A stretch of DNA of 64,000 nt, from the NCBI RefSeq assembly GCF_013377235.1, contig NZ_CP016226.1, positions 1,054,001 through 1,118,000 of the forward strand, in the 5' to 3' direction. The notes beneath the pieces were generated by a model. It was not told the origin of the DNA and made no database searches. It saw only the letters and a program-made list of their open reading frames with translations. Below are positions 11,522 to 19,885 of this stretch, in pieces. Made by a program: the position numbers and the translations under genes. Each line of letters starts with the position of its first letter. Position 1 is the first letter of the stretch. This stretch comes from Mannheimia varigena. GTDB lineage: Bacteria; Pseudomonadota; Gammaproteobacteria; Enterobacterales; Pasteurellaceae.

Positions 11522-12481
11522 TTACTTGTTAATCAATGGCATTAATTTTTCTAGCACTTGTGAAGGTGTAATATTCTCCATATTATCCGCTTTTAGATAA
11601 TACTGATTTTGACCATAAGCCCCGATTAATTTAGGATTAGTTGCTCCGTATAAAATCACATTAGGTTTATCTAATGCAGCCGCTAAATGACTTAAACCGG
11701 TATCTACCGACACTACTGCTTTAGCTCCTGCAATCTGTGCTGCTAATTCTGTTAAGCCCATTTTAGGGAGAACCACTACGTTGCTCTCTACCATCGCTAA
11801 ACGATCTGCTCGTTCTTTTTCAGTTTGATTTCCCCAAGCCAATCTCACTTCAATATTTTGCTTAGCAAGCTCTTTTATAATGTCTGCCCAATATTCCTCT
11901 TTCCAATGCTTATCTGCTCGAGTTGTTGCGTGAATAAGCATAACGTAAGCGGTCATTTTTTCACTTTTTTTTGCAAAATGTTGAGCAATGTTGTAGTTAC
12001 CTTGAGTCCCAGATAAAGCATAACCTAATGATTTTGCACACAATTTCCTAATTCGCTCAACGGCGTGCTGTTGGTAGGGAATGTCAAAGGTTTGATCATA
12101 AAAAAGGCTGCTTAATCCCTCTCGGGCAGACTTTTTATCGTAACCAAATTTTTTGCCTTTCGCTTGGCGGGTCACTAGCACCGCACTTTTGATAAGCCCT
12201 TGAGCATCAATCACAGCATCATATTGCTCACTTTTTAATTCTTGCAAAAAATGTTGCCACTCTATCCAAGTAGAACGCTTGTATAAATTTTTCCGCCAAC
12301 GGCGAATAGCAACAGGGATAATCTTATTCACTGCTGAATGCCAGCGTGGAATTTCAGCAAAATTTTCTTCCACCACCCAATCTACGCTCAAATTAGGAAT
12401 TGCATTTCGCATATCGGTTAAGGCAGGCAAGGTGTGTAAAACATCACCCATTGAGGAAGTTTTTACGATGAGAACTTTCAT
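11522..12481 (-). CDS. waaC: LPS heptosyltransferase I
   Basis: WaaC adds the first L-glycero-D-manno-heptose to Kdo in the LPS inner core, at the cytoplasmic face of the inner membrane. The 319-residue glycosyltransferase-9 family protein opens with MKVLIVKTSSMGDVLHTLPAL, the WaaC-type N-terminal donor-domain signature (Asp13 is the catalytic base in characterised enzymes), has DAVIDAQGLIKSAV, and the C-terminal nucleotide-sugar region VSVDTGLSHLAAALDKPNVILYG. It lies downstream of waaF with an inverted uptake-sequence pair between them. Confidence 0.94.
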   Translation of the reverse strand: MKVLIVKTSSMGDVLHTLPALTDMRNAIPNLSVDWVVEENFAEIPRWHSAVNKIIPVAIRRWRKNLYKRSTWIEWQHFLQELKSEQYDAVIDAQGLIKSAVLVTRQAKGKKFGYDKKSAREGLSSLFYDQTFDIPYQQHAVERIRKLCAKSLGYALSGTQGNYNIAQHFAKKSEKMTAYVMLIHATTRADKHWKEEYWADIIKELAKQNIEVRLAWGNQTEKERADRLAMVESNVVVLPKMGLTELAAQIAGAKAVVSVDTGLSHLAAALDKPNVILYGATNPKLIGAYGQNQYYLKADNMENITPSQVLEKLMPLINK

Positions 12482-12497
12482 ATTTCTACAAAAAATA

Positions 12498-12544
12498 GCA
12501 AGCGGTTGTTTTGTGCAAAAAAATTGACAAAAATGACCGCTTGT
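12498..12544. terminator. Imperfect inverted uptake-sequence pair between waaF and waaC
   Basis: GCAAGCGGT (12498-12506, one mismatch to the core) faces ACCGCTTGT (12536-12544). The pair can fold between the two genes, so waaC may have its own transcript. Confidence 0.5.
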
Positions 12545-12551
12545 AGTGAGT

Positions 12552-13589
12552 TTATGCTAATAATGTTTGGAGTTTTTCCATTACCATTTCAGGCTCAATA
12601 TCAATCAAGCTTTGGTGATAGCCTTCTGCCCCATCGCCTTTGCGAATTTTAATTAATCCACCTTCAATCAAGCGAATAATCACCGCATTTTTCGCTAGTG
12701 GTGGCGTGTATTGTGGGCTTGTTGGCCCATACAACGCAACCAAAGGTTTATTCAGGGCAGCTGCGATATGCATCAAGCCTGAGTCATTGCTCACCACTGC
12801 TGCACAATCAGCAATTAAATCAACCGCTTGGTTTAGATCAGTCTGGCCTGCTAAATTTAAGCAATAACGTTGTAGTTCTGCAGGCAAGGCTAAACGGATT
12901 CGCTCACCAGCTTCTTCATCTTTTTTCGAGCCGAATAAACGCACGGAGTAACCTTGCTCAATCAACATTTTAGCCAGCGTTGCGTAATGGTAATGCGGCC
13001 AACGTTTTGCCGGTCCGAATTCCGCACCCGGGCAAAACCCGATGGCTGGGCGGTTTTCTGCATAGGCTAGTTGTTTTTCAAACTTCACTTTGGTTGCGGC
13101 AATTTGCTCCAACTCGGTTTTTAAATAAGGGTAGAGAATTGGCAACTGTTCAGCATTCGGAATTGAGCCTTGCTCAAACGCCAATGCCACATAACGCTGT
13201 ACCATCATCGGGTAATCATTTTTATTCGAGCGAAGATCATTTAAGAAGAAATATCTACTTTCCCCTTTCCAGCCACGACGTTTGGCAATTTTCGCAAACA
13301 ACGGGATGAACGCAGATTTGAGCGAGTTTGGCAAGACGATTGCCATATCATATTGATTGCGAAGCCCTTTGCCGAGTTGATAACGTTCGCACAAGCGAAA
13401 TGAACCGTGCCCAATCGGCATTGAAATTGCATTGCGAACCTCGGGCATCCGGGCTAACAGAGGGCGGCACCAATCCGGAGCCATTACGTCAATCTGACAA
13501 TTTGGGTATTGCACTTTAAGTTGCTGATACAGCGAGTGCGACATCATCATATCACCAACCCAAGATGGACCAGTAACTAAAATATTCAT
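12552..13589 (-). CDS. waaF: LPS heptosyltransferase II
   Basis: WaaF adds the second heptose to the LPS inner core. The 345-residue glycosyltransferase-9 protein begins MNILVTGPSWVGDMMMSHSL, the WaaF signature, and has the C-terminal VSNDSGLMHIAAALNKPLVALYGPTSP motif region that binds ADP-heptose. The ATG at 13589 matches the family N-terminus; a TTG two codons upstream would only add two residues. AAGAGAA precedes it. It is the upstream partner of waaC. Confidence 0.95.
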   Translation of the reverse strand: MNILVTGPSWVGDMMMSHSLYQQLKVQYPNCQIDVMAPDWCRPLLARMPEVRNAISMPIGHGSFRLCERYQLGKGLRNQYDMAIVLPNSLKSAFIPLFAKIAKRRGWKGESRYFFLNDLRSNKNDYPMMVQRYVALAFEQGSIPNAEQLPILYPYLKTELEQIAATKVKFEKQLAYAENRPAIGFCPGAEFGPAKRWPHYHYATLAKMLIEQGYSVRLFGSKKDEEAGERIRLALPAELQRYCLNLAGQTDLNQAVDLIADCAAVVSNDSGLMHIAAALNKPLVALYGPTSPQYTPPLAKNAVIIRLIEGGLIKIRKGDGAEGYHQSLIDIEPEMVMEKLQTLLA

Positions 13590-13612
13590 TTGCAAAATTC
13601 TCTTAAAAAGTA

Positions 13613-13621
13613 ACCGCTTGT
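13613..13621 (-). repeat. DNA-uptake sequence core
   Basis: Exact ACCGCTTGT at the boundary between oapB and waaF. Confidence 0.8.
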
Positions 13622-13623
13622 TA

Positions 13624-14043
13624 TTATTGCTTTACACAATTTTCAGCAAGATTTCTTTTCGTATTATCATATAAAAAGGCTTTTCCATTACGCATTTCAT
13701 GCCATGTCCAGCGGATATTGGTGTATTTTTTACCATTTCTAGTTACCGATGGGGAAAGCTGATACGATAATCCTTGAAAATTAACCGTAATATTGTCTTT
13801 TTTTGCCTCTTTTTGAGCAATTTTTTGGCGTTCAACTTCTACTTTTTTGTTATTTTTACACAGATATAAATTTAATTCTGTAGCTTGTTCCACTTGTTTA
13901 ATAACTGTTTTAGCTGGTTCTGTTATTTTTTGCACTTTTTCGAGCTGTTCAACAGGTGGAACGACTTCTGCTGTACAAGCACTCAGTGCTATTGCTACTG
14001 TTGCTAAAAAAATAAACTTATTAGGTTTGGAAAATAAGCTCAT
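13624..14043 (-). CDS. oapB: Opacity-associated lipoprotein OapB
   Basis: A 139-residue lipoprotein. It starts MSLFSKPNKFIFLATVAIAL with a lipobox LSAC (Cys at about residue 22) after a good AAAGGAG ribosome site; the frame is open further upstream but that part overlaps oapA and lacks support. The mature part has two conserved Cys residues (LYLCKNNKKV and the C-terminal ENCVKQ) around ITVNFQGLSYQLSPSVTR and GKKYTNIRWTWHE, a layout like MliC-type lysozyme-inhibitor domains and like H. influenzae OapB as I remember it. It follows oapA directly, as in H. influenzae, where the pair influences colony opacity and colonisation. The inhibitor role is an inference from the fold resemblance. Confidence 0.75.
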   Translation of the reverse strand: MSLFSKPNKFIFLATVAIALSACTAEVVPPVEQLEKVQKITEPAKTVIKQVEQATELNLYLCKNNKKVEVERQKIAQKEAKKDNITVNFQGLSYQLSPSVTRNGKKYTNIRWTWHEMRNGKAFLYDNTKRNLAENCVKQ

Positions 14044-14101
14044 ATACTTCTCCTTTAAAAAGCAAAGAGCAACGTTTGTAGCGTTGCTCTTATTTTCCTC
14101 A

Positions 14102-15454
14102 TTATTTAAAAGTATAGCTACCGTTTGCTTGACGTGTAAATTTACCACCTGAGCCAATACTCATTTCAACAACACGGTTATTTTTATCTAAACGAACAGT
14201 TACTCGCTCGCCTACTTTTAAATTACTCACAACGTTATTTACTTTGCTCATTACATTTACGTCGGAGATATTTAAATTATTATCACGGAATACCTGCATT
14301 AATGATACACCTTTTGGTACCGTCATTGTTTTAGTCGATACTGCCACTGCTGAAGTGGTATTTGTTTTAGCTGCTTCAGATTTAGTAGAAGCTTTTTCTG
14401 CTGGCTTAGCTACTACTTTTGTAGATTCTTTTTGTGGTTGTGTAGCAATGCGCTCTACCTTAGGTTGATGTTTTGGAGTAGTTTCAGGTTGGAATACCAC
14501 ACTACCTTCTGTTTTTGGCTTAATTGCAGATTGTGGCACTACAGGTTTATTCTGAACTGGCTTAACTGCTACAGATTGCTCAACAACTGGGGCTTGTGTT
14601 GTCTGAGGCTGATTATTTTGTACTTGATTAGAAGCTACTTGTTCAGTTTGAACTGGTGCTACTGCGGTTGTTGCCTCTGATTGTGCTTTCTGCTGAGCTT
14701 CTTGGGCTTGAGCCTGCTCCTGTGCTTTAGCTGCTTCTTGCTCCGCACGAGCTTGTTCTTCTGCTCGTTTTGCTTCTGCTTCATCTACCGGGCGGAACTC
14801 AATTGGTAAGCTACCACCTTGTTGCGATTGCAGCTCTTCCACCGTTTCAGGTGTACTTGGTTTTAATAGGAAAAATAGCACTAATAATGCTAAACCTAAC
14901 AATGATACTAATAATAAACGACGTGTTTTAGGTGGCATATTTTCCTTAATGTCTTTTGTTTTAGTTGCAGCTACCGCAGCAGTTGCAGCCATTGTTGCTC
15001 CTGCAGCTGTTGTTGCCGCATTTGGAATAATACGCTCGGTGGTAAAACTTTCTTGAGTAGGCTTCACGACTACAACTTCTGGATCAGCCTTTTCCTTCAC
15101 CTCAAACGGCGTTGTAGTTGTTGCTGAATCGCCTTCTGCTGATGGATTTTCTTTCACATTTTTCACAACTGCCTCCACATTCTCTGTACTTGGTGTAAAT
15201 TGAAATTCTTTTGTCGGTTTAGCCGAAAATGCATCAGCGGTCTTATCTTCTACTGGTGCATCAGATCTTTTCATTATTGGGGTAAATGTATGGCCTGGTG
15301 CTTTTGTTGAATGTAGAGAAACATAAGGTCTGTTGCTATGTGAAGAGTCCACTTGTACTGGCTCTACCTTTTCATTCTCTGGGCTTTTATTTTCTTGATT
15401 AGGGGTTAAAGGCTCACCAAAAACAGGCTCTTTACGAAAATTATTTTGCGTCAT
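14102..15454 (-). CDS. oapA: Opacity-associated protein OapA
   Basis: A 450-residue inner-membrane protein. Residues 1-175 are a hydrophilic, Pro/Glu-rich cytoplasmic region, one membrane segment follows (about 180-201, RRLLLVSLLGLALLVLFFLL), then a long Ala/Gln/Pro-rich periplasmic linker, and a C-terminal LysM-like OapA domain (about 375-450: VPKGVSLMQVFRDNNLNISD, VGERVTVRLDKNNRVVEMSI). This layout matches OapA of Haemophilus, linked to colony opacity and attachment, and the OapA domain also occurs in murein-binding cell-division proteins. The low-complexity linker (many EAAKAQEQAQ-like steps) is likely to vary between strains. It is divergent from comEA and upstream of oapB. Confidence 0.88.
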   Translation of the reverse strand: MTQNNFRKEPVFGEPLTPNQENKSPENEKVEPVQVDSSHSNRPYVSLHSTKAPGHTFTPIMKRSDAPVEDKTADAFSAKPTKEFQFTPSTENVEAVVKNVKENPSAEGDSATTTTPFEVKEKADPEVVVVKPTQESFTTERIIPNAATTAAGATMAATAAVAATKTKDIKENMPPKTRRLLLVSLLGLALLVLFFLLKPSTPETVEELQSQQGGSLPIEFRPVDEAEAKRAEEQARAEQEAAKAQEQAQAQEAQQKAQSEATTAVAPVQTEQVASNQVQNNQPQTTQAPVVEQSVAVKPVQNKPVVPQSAIKPKTEGSVVFQPETTPKHQPKVERIATQPQKESTKVVAKPAEKASTKSEAAKTNTTSAVAVSTKTMTVPKGVSLMQVFRDNNLNISDVNVMSKVNNVVSNLKVGERVTVRLDKNNRVVEMSIGSGGKFTRQANGSYTFK

Positions 15455-15644
15455 ATTTTTTCCAAAAATAATAGGAGTTAATTTATATAAAAATATCTGT
15501 ATTCTAAATCAATTCACGGTTTATTTGAATTCATTTGAATAAATTTACACAAATAGCGGTCATTTTTCATAAATTTTTTGCAAATTATTGTAATCTCGCT
15601 TAATTTCAGACCAAATGCAAAGCAATAAGTTTATCTTTTTCTAT

Positions 15645-15666
15645 TTTTTCGATCTGTGTCGAAAAA
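15645..15666 (+). promoter_or_regulatory. CRP-S (Sxy-dependent) competence site before comEA
   Basis: TTTTTCGA (15645-15652) and TCGAAAAA (15659-15666) form an exact 22-base dyad. The C and G at the positions where ordinary CRP sites have T and A (TCGA instead of TGTGA) mark the CRP-S class, which needs both CRP and Sxy. A GATAAA box at 15685-15690 puts its centre near -41.5. It lies in the 288-base gap between oapA and comEA. Confidence 0.85.
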
Positions 15667-15742
15667 TTTACTTTTGCCGCTTGAGATAAATACCACTCAC
15701 TTTTAAGCTCATCACAAATTTACTCAACCATAAGGAAACATT

Positions 15743-16072
15743 ATGAAACAAATGAAAACTCTCGCGTTAGGCCTATTAATGAGCTTAAATACATTCGCTT
15801 TTGCTCAAACTCCACCTCAAATTGAGCAGAATAGTATGCCTCAAACTGAGCAACAAGTAACACAAATAAATACCAACACCGTAAACATCAACACCGCAAG
15901 TGCTGCTGAATTGCAAGATAAGCTGGTAGGAATTGGCGAGAAAAAAGCTCAAGCGATTGTCGATTACCGTACCAAAAATGGTAATTTTAAAAGCATTGAG
16001 CAGCTTGCCGAAGTATCCGGTATTGGACAAGCAACGGTAGAAAAAAATCGAGCAAATATCGTTTTAGAGTAA
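15743..16072 (+). CDS. comEA: ComEA-type competence DNA-binding protein
   Basis: ComEA (ComE1 in H. influenzae) binds incoming double-stranded DNA in the periplasm during natural transformation. The 109-residue product has a Sec signal peptide (residues 1-22, cleaved after FAFA) and a C-terminal helix-hairpin-helix pair (NINTASAAELQDKLVGIGEK ... IEQLAEVSGIGQATVEKN). The CRP-S site upstream places it in the competence regulon, which fits the many uptake sequences in the window. A long hairpin terminator follows, so it is probably transcribed alone. Confidence 0.93.
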   Translation: MKQMKTLALGLLMSLNTFAFAQTPPQIEQNSMPQTEQQVTQINTNTVNINTASAAELQDKLVGIGEKKAQAIVDYRTKNGNFKSIEQLAEVSGIGQATVEKNRANIVLE

Positions 16073-16080
16073 TCAAAATT

Positions 16081-16147
16081 GTTGAAGTGGGTAAACTACA
16101 ATCGCTCTATTTGTCTTTTCTTTTGTAGCCACTTCAACATCTTTTTT
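16081..16147 (+). terminator. comEA terminator
   Basis: GTTGAAGTGG (16081-16090) pairs with CCACTTCAAC (16129-16138), with an inner CTACAA/TTGTAG helix, followed by ATCTTTTTT. Confidence 0.8.
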
Positions 16148-16233
16148 AATTTTTTTCATTTTTTGTATTGCATTTGCTATATTTGCCCCCATTTAAAAAC
16201 GGACTTCAGTTTTAATCAATAAAGGAAAACGCA

Positions 16234-17124
16234 ATGCAATTAAAATCATACCCTACTCCAACTTATTTACAGCGTGTGAAAATCGCTCTGCATTATTTGT
16301 TGCCACAGTTAGCAATTACTAGAGCAGCAGGTTGGTTAGCGGAACAAAAATGGGGAGCTGTTACGCATTTCATTATTAAATTATTTGCCAAGCAATACAA
16401 AGTCAATTTATCTGAAGCCGTAAAAAACGAACCTTCAGATTATGCTACATTTAACGAATTTTTTATTCGTGAGCTAAAAGAAAATGCACGCCCGATTAAT
16501 ACCGAAAGTAATGTAGTTTGCCTACCGGCAGATGGCAAAGTGAGCGAATCCGGTGATATTGCGGACAACCGTTTATTACAAGCAAAAGGACATTTTTTCA
16601 CGCTCGAAACCTTGCTGGCAAACGATCAGGAAATGGCGAATAAATTCAAAGATGGTACTTTCATCACTACCTATTTATCGCCAACCGACTACCACCGTGT
16701 ACATATGCCATGTGACGGCACGCTACGCAAAATGATTTATGTGCCGGGCGAGCTGTTTTCAGTGAATCCTTTCCTCGCCGAACACGTGCCAAATTTATTT
16801 GCTCGTAATGAACGTGTGATTTGTGAGTTTGACACTGCATTCGGACCAATGGTACAAATTTTAGTCGGCGCAACCATTACAGCAAGTATGAGTACTGTTT
16901 GGGCTGGCGTTATCAATCCTCCACGAGCAGATGAAGTGGTTGTTTGGAATTACGAAACTGAAGGTGAAAAAGCGATTAAATTACAAAAGGGTGAAGAAAT
17001 GGGTGCTTTCCGTTTAGGATCAACTGTAATTAACCTTTTCCCGACAAGCAAAGTACACCTTAACCCAGCTCTTATTACAGGTACGAAAACCCGAATGGGT
17101 GAAGAATTAGGTAGAGTGATTTAA
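16234..17124 (+). CDS. psd: Phosphatidylserine decarboxylase proenzyme
   Basis: Psd converts phosphatidylserine to phosphatidylethanolamine at the inner membrane. The 296-residue proenzyme contains the self-cleavage motif LGST (in GAFRLGSTVINLF, around residue 263), where cleavage before Ser makes the pyruvoyl group on the small subunit; upstream YLSPTDYHRVHMPCDG carries the conserved Asp-His region. AAAGGA precedes the start codon. A strong terminator follows, so it appears monocistronic. Confidence 0.97.
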   Translation: MQLKSYPTPTYLQRVKIALHYLLPQLAITRAAGWLAEQKWGAVTHFIIKLFAKQYKVNLSEAVKNEPSDYATFNEFFIRELKENARPINTESNVVCLPADGKVSESGDIADNRLLQAKGHFFTLETLLANDQEMANKFKDGTFITTYLSPTDYHRVHMPCDGTLRKMIYVPGELFSVNPFLAEHVPNLFARNERVICEFDTAFGPMVQILVGATITASMSTVWAGVINPPRADEVVVWNYETEGEKAIKLQKGEEMGAFRLGSTVINLFPTSKVHLNPALITGTKTRMGEELGRVI

Positions 17125-17132
17125 TATTCATC

Positions 17133-17177
17133 AGCCCTTTAAAGTTAAATATTTTATTTAACTTTAAAGGGCTTTTT
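17133..17177 (+). terminator. psd terminator
   Basis: An 18-bp perfect stem (17133-17150 with 17156-17173, five-base loop) begins AGCCCTTTAAAG and is followed by TTTT. Confidence 0.92.
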
Positions 17178-17287
17178 CATAACCAAATTATCTAGCTTAT
17201 TCTAATAAAATAAAACCGACCATTTCACTAAGCCTTTTATTTATGCTATTGTACCCCCCAATTTATTTGCCTATTAAAGGATAGATA

Positions 17288-19564
17288 ATGAAGCTACAAC
17301 AAATTATCCGAGAAAATCATTTAGGCTTGCTGTTCCAACAAGGGAATTTTGGCTTGGAGAAAGAGAGCCAGCGTGTTGATATGAATGGTAATATTGTCAC
17401 CACGCCTCACCCTGCCGTGTTTGGGAATCGCAGCTATCACCCTTACATTCAGAGCGATTTTGCTGAGAGCCAACTCGAACTGATTACCCCGCCGAATGCA
17501 AAATTGGAAGACAGTTTCCGCTGGCTTTCTGCCATTCACGAAGTGGTGCTGCGTTCATTGCCTGACGATGAATACATCTACCCCTTGAGTATGCCTGCCG
17601 GTTTGCCGCCGGAAGAGCAAATTCAAGAGGCTCAATTTGATAACCCTGATGATGTGAAATATCGGGAATACCTCTCCAAAACCTATGGCAAATATAAGCA
17701 AATGGTGAGCGGTATTCACTACAATTTCCAGCTCTCGCCTGAATTTGTGGAAAAAGCCTTCGCCGCCCAAACAGAATATGCCACGCACAAAGAGTTCCAA
17801 AATGCGTTGTATATGAAACTCGCCAACAATTTCCTGCGTTATCAGTGGATTTTGCTCTACCTGCTCGCTGCTTCACCAACGGTGGAATCGCAATATTTTT
17901 ACGGAAAATCACCGCTTGCAACCAGGCAATTTGTCCGCGGCTTGCGTTCCAGCCGTTATGGTTACGTCAATTCATCCGATGTGGTGGTGAACCACGACAG
18001 CCTGCAAAGCTATGTGGAGAGTCTTGAAGCCCAAGTAGCAAACGGCTTGCTGATTGCGGAAAAAGAGTTCTACTCCAACGTGCGGCTGCGTGGCGGCAAA
18101 AAAGCCCGTGACTTGCTCGAAAACGGCGTGAAATATGCCGAGTTCCGTCTGTTCGACCTCAACCCATTCGCCCCATACGGCATTGAGTTGGGTGATGCGA
18201 AGTTTATCCACTCGTTCTTGTTAGGAATGTTGTGGCTGGAGGAAACAAGCGGTCAAAAAGAGGTGGAAATTGGCAAACAGATGCTTTACCAAGTCGCAAT
18301 GGAAGATCCAAGAAGCGAAACCGCTTTCCGTGCAGAGGGTGAGGCAGTACTAAATCAGATCCTCGTAATGCTCGAAACCTTAGGTTCAAGCGAAGAGAGC
18401 CGAGAGCTGGTGCGGGAAAAATTAGCACAATTTGCCGATCCGAGCCAAACCATCGGTGGACGTTTGATCCAAGCCATCGAACAGTTCGGTAGCGACAAAG
18501 CTGTTGGAGCGAAATTCGCTCAAACTTACAAAGCTCAAGCCTTTGAGCGTTTTTATGCCTTATCGGCATTTGACAATATGGAGCTTTCAACCCAAGCCCT
18601 GTTCTTTGATTTGATCCAGCAAGGCATAAGCACGGAATTATTGGACGAAAACGATCAGTTCCTCGCCCTGAAATTTGGCGATCATCTGGAATATGTGAAA
18701 AACGGCAATATGACCAGCCACGATCAATATATTTCGCCATTGATTATGGAAAACAAAGTGGTGACGAAAAAAGTGCTGGCGAAAGCTGGTTTCAATGTGC
18801 CGAAAAGTGTGGAATTTACCACGCTCGAAGAGGCGGTGGCTCACCATCCGCTGTTTGAGGGCAAGGCAGTGGTGATCAAGCCGAAATCCACTAACTACGG
18901 TTTGGGCATTACCATTTTCCAACAAGCGGTCAAAAATCGGGAAGATTTTGCAAAAGCGGTGGAAATTGCGTTCCGTGAAGACAAAGAAGTGATGGTGGAA
19001 GATTATTTAGTTGGCACGGAATACCGTTTCTTTGTGCTGGGCGATGAAACCCTCGCCGTGCTTCTGCGTGTGCCGGCAAACGTAGTGGGTGATAGCATTC
19101 ACACCATCAAAGAATTGGTTGAAATGAAAAATGACGATCCGCTTAGAGGCGATGGCTCTCGTAGCCCGTTGAAAAAAATTGCCTTAGGCGAAATCGAACA
19201 GTTACAACTGAAAGAGCAAGGTTTAACGGTGGATTCTGTGCCGGAGAAAGGTCAAACCGTGCAACTGCGAGCCAATTCCAACATCAGCACCGGCGGCGAT
19301 TCTATTGATATGACCGACCAAATGCACGAAAGCTACAAACAAATTGCGGTGGGCATCGCTCACGCTATGGGAGCGAAAGTGTGTGGCGTGGATTTGATCA
19401 TTCCTGATCTCACTAAGCCTGCCGAACCACACCTCAACTCTTGGGGCGTGATCGAGGCGAATTTCAACCCAATGATGATGATGCATATTTTCCCATATCA
19501 AGGAAAATCTCGTCGTTTAACTAAAGCGGTGATTAAAATGCTGTTTCCTGAATTAGACAACTAA
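17288..19564 (+). CDS. gshF: Bifunctional glutamate-cysteine ligase / glutathione synthetase
   Basis: GshF (GshAB) makes glutathione from Glu, Cys and Gly in one polypeptide. The 758-residue product has an N-terminal glutamate-cysteine ligase domain (about 1-470; GNFGLEKESQRVDMNG, SGIHYNFQLSPEF, YGIELGDAKFIHSFL) and a C-terminal ATP-grasp domain (about 490-750; VVIKPKSTNYGLGITIF, VEDYLVGTEYRFFVLG, VIEANFNPMMMMHIFPYQ). This fusion is typical of Pasteurellaceae and some Firmicutes, in place of separate gshA and gshB. Two exact uptake cores lie inside it (18245-18253 and 18922-18930). G+C looks higher than in its neighbours. Glutathione is the cofactor of frmA and fghA at 51-53 kb. Confidence 0.97.
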   Translation: MKLQQIIRENHLGLLFQQGNFGLEKESQRVDMNGNIVTTPHPAVFGNRSYHPYIQSDFAESQLELITPPNAKLEDSFRWLSAIHEVVLRSLPDDEYIYPLSMPAGLPPEEQIQEAQFDNPDDVKYREYLSKTYGKYKQMVSGIHYNFQLSPEFVEKAFAAQTEYATHKEFQNALYMKLANNFLRYQWILLYLLAASPTVESQYFYGKSPLATRQFVRGLRSSRYGYVNSSDVVVNHDSLQSYVESLEAQVANGLLIAEKEFYSNVRLRGGKKARDLLENGVKYAEFRLFDLNPFAPYGIELGDAKFIHSFLLGMLWLEETSGQKEVEIGKQMLYQVAMEDPRSETAFRAEGEAVLNQILVMLETLGSSEESRELVREKLAQFADPSQTIGGRLIQAIEQFGSDKAVGAKFAQTYKAQAFERFYALSAFDNMELSTQALFFDLIQQGISTELLDENDQFLALKFGDHLEYVKNGNMTSHDQYISPLIMENKVVTKKVLAKAGFNVPKSVEFTTLEEAVAHHPLFEGKAVVIKPKSTNYGLGITIFQQAVKNREDFAKAVEIAFREDKEVMVEDYLVGTEYRFFVLGDETLAVLLRVPANVVGDSIHTIKELVEMKNDDPLRGDGSRSPLKKIALGEIEQLQLKEQGLTVDSVPEKGQTVQLRANSNISTGGDSIDMTDQMHESYKQIAVGIAHAMGAKVCGVDLIIPDLTKPAEPHLNSWGVIEANFNPMMMMHIFPYQGKSRRLTKAVIKMLFPELDN

Positions 19565-19592
19565 ATTTTTCAACACCAAACCCTCTTATTTA

Positions 19593-19632
19593 ATTAAGAG
19601 TAATTGTTAAACAGTTACTCTTAATTTATTTA
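19593..19632 (+). terminator. gshF terminator
   Basis: ATTAAGAGTAA (19593-19603) pairs with TTACTCTTAAT (19615-19625), extended inward by a G.T and two more pairs, followed by TTATTTAT. The rest of the 321-base gap up to 19885 holds the man operon control region. Confidence 0.8.
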
Positions 19633-19780
19633 TACACACCCCACTCATGCACGTAATTAAAATACTCACTCCAAATAGAGAAAAACAGCATAACCAAAAA
19701 TTATTAACATAAAAATATTTGTGAATATAATGTTATAAAAAACACTTAAATGGAGCAAGTAATAGTCAAAAAATCATATT

Positions 19781-19802
19781 GTATGTGATATAGATCACAT
19801 TT
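19781..19802 (+). promoter_or_regulatory. CRP binding site upstream of manXYZ
   Basis: The 22-base site has the perfect core TGTGA (19784-19788), six bases, TCACA (19795-19799) with consensus AT-rich flanks. It is about 94 bases before the manX start, as expected for a catabolite-activated PTS operon. Confidence 0.88.
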
Positions 19803-19885
19803 CTGTAATTAATACATTGTGTGAAATAATTATCATATTAAAATCGCGCTCCAAGAATAATTTAACTACTTCTAAGGAGTAATAC

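Noticed and set aside
14600..14800. Simple-sequence repeats in oapA as a phase-variation switch
   Set aside because: The Gln/Ala-rich linker is made of imperfect codons with no run of identical repeat units, and the frame is intact.
19647..19712. 21-residue open frame in the gshF-manX gap
   Set aside because: No ribosome site, no promoter between the gshF terminator and it, and a composition like the surrounding AT-rich DNA.
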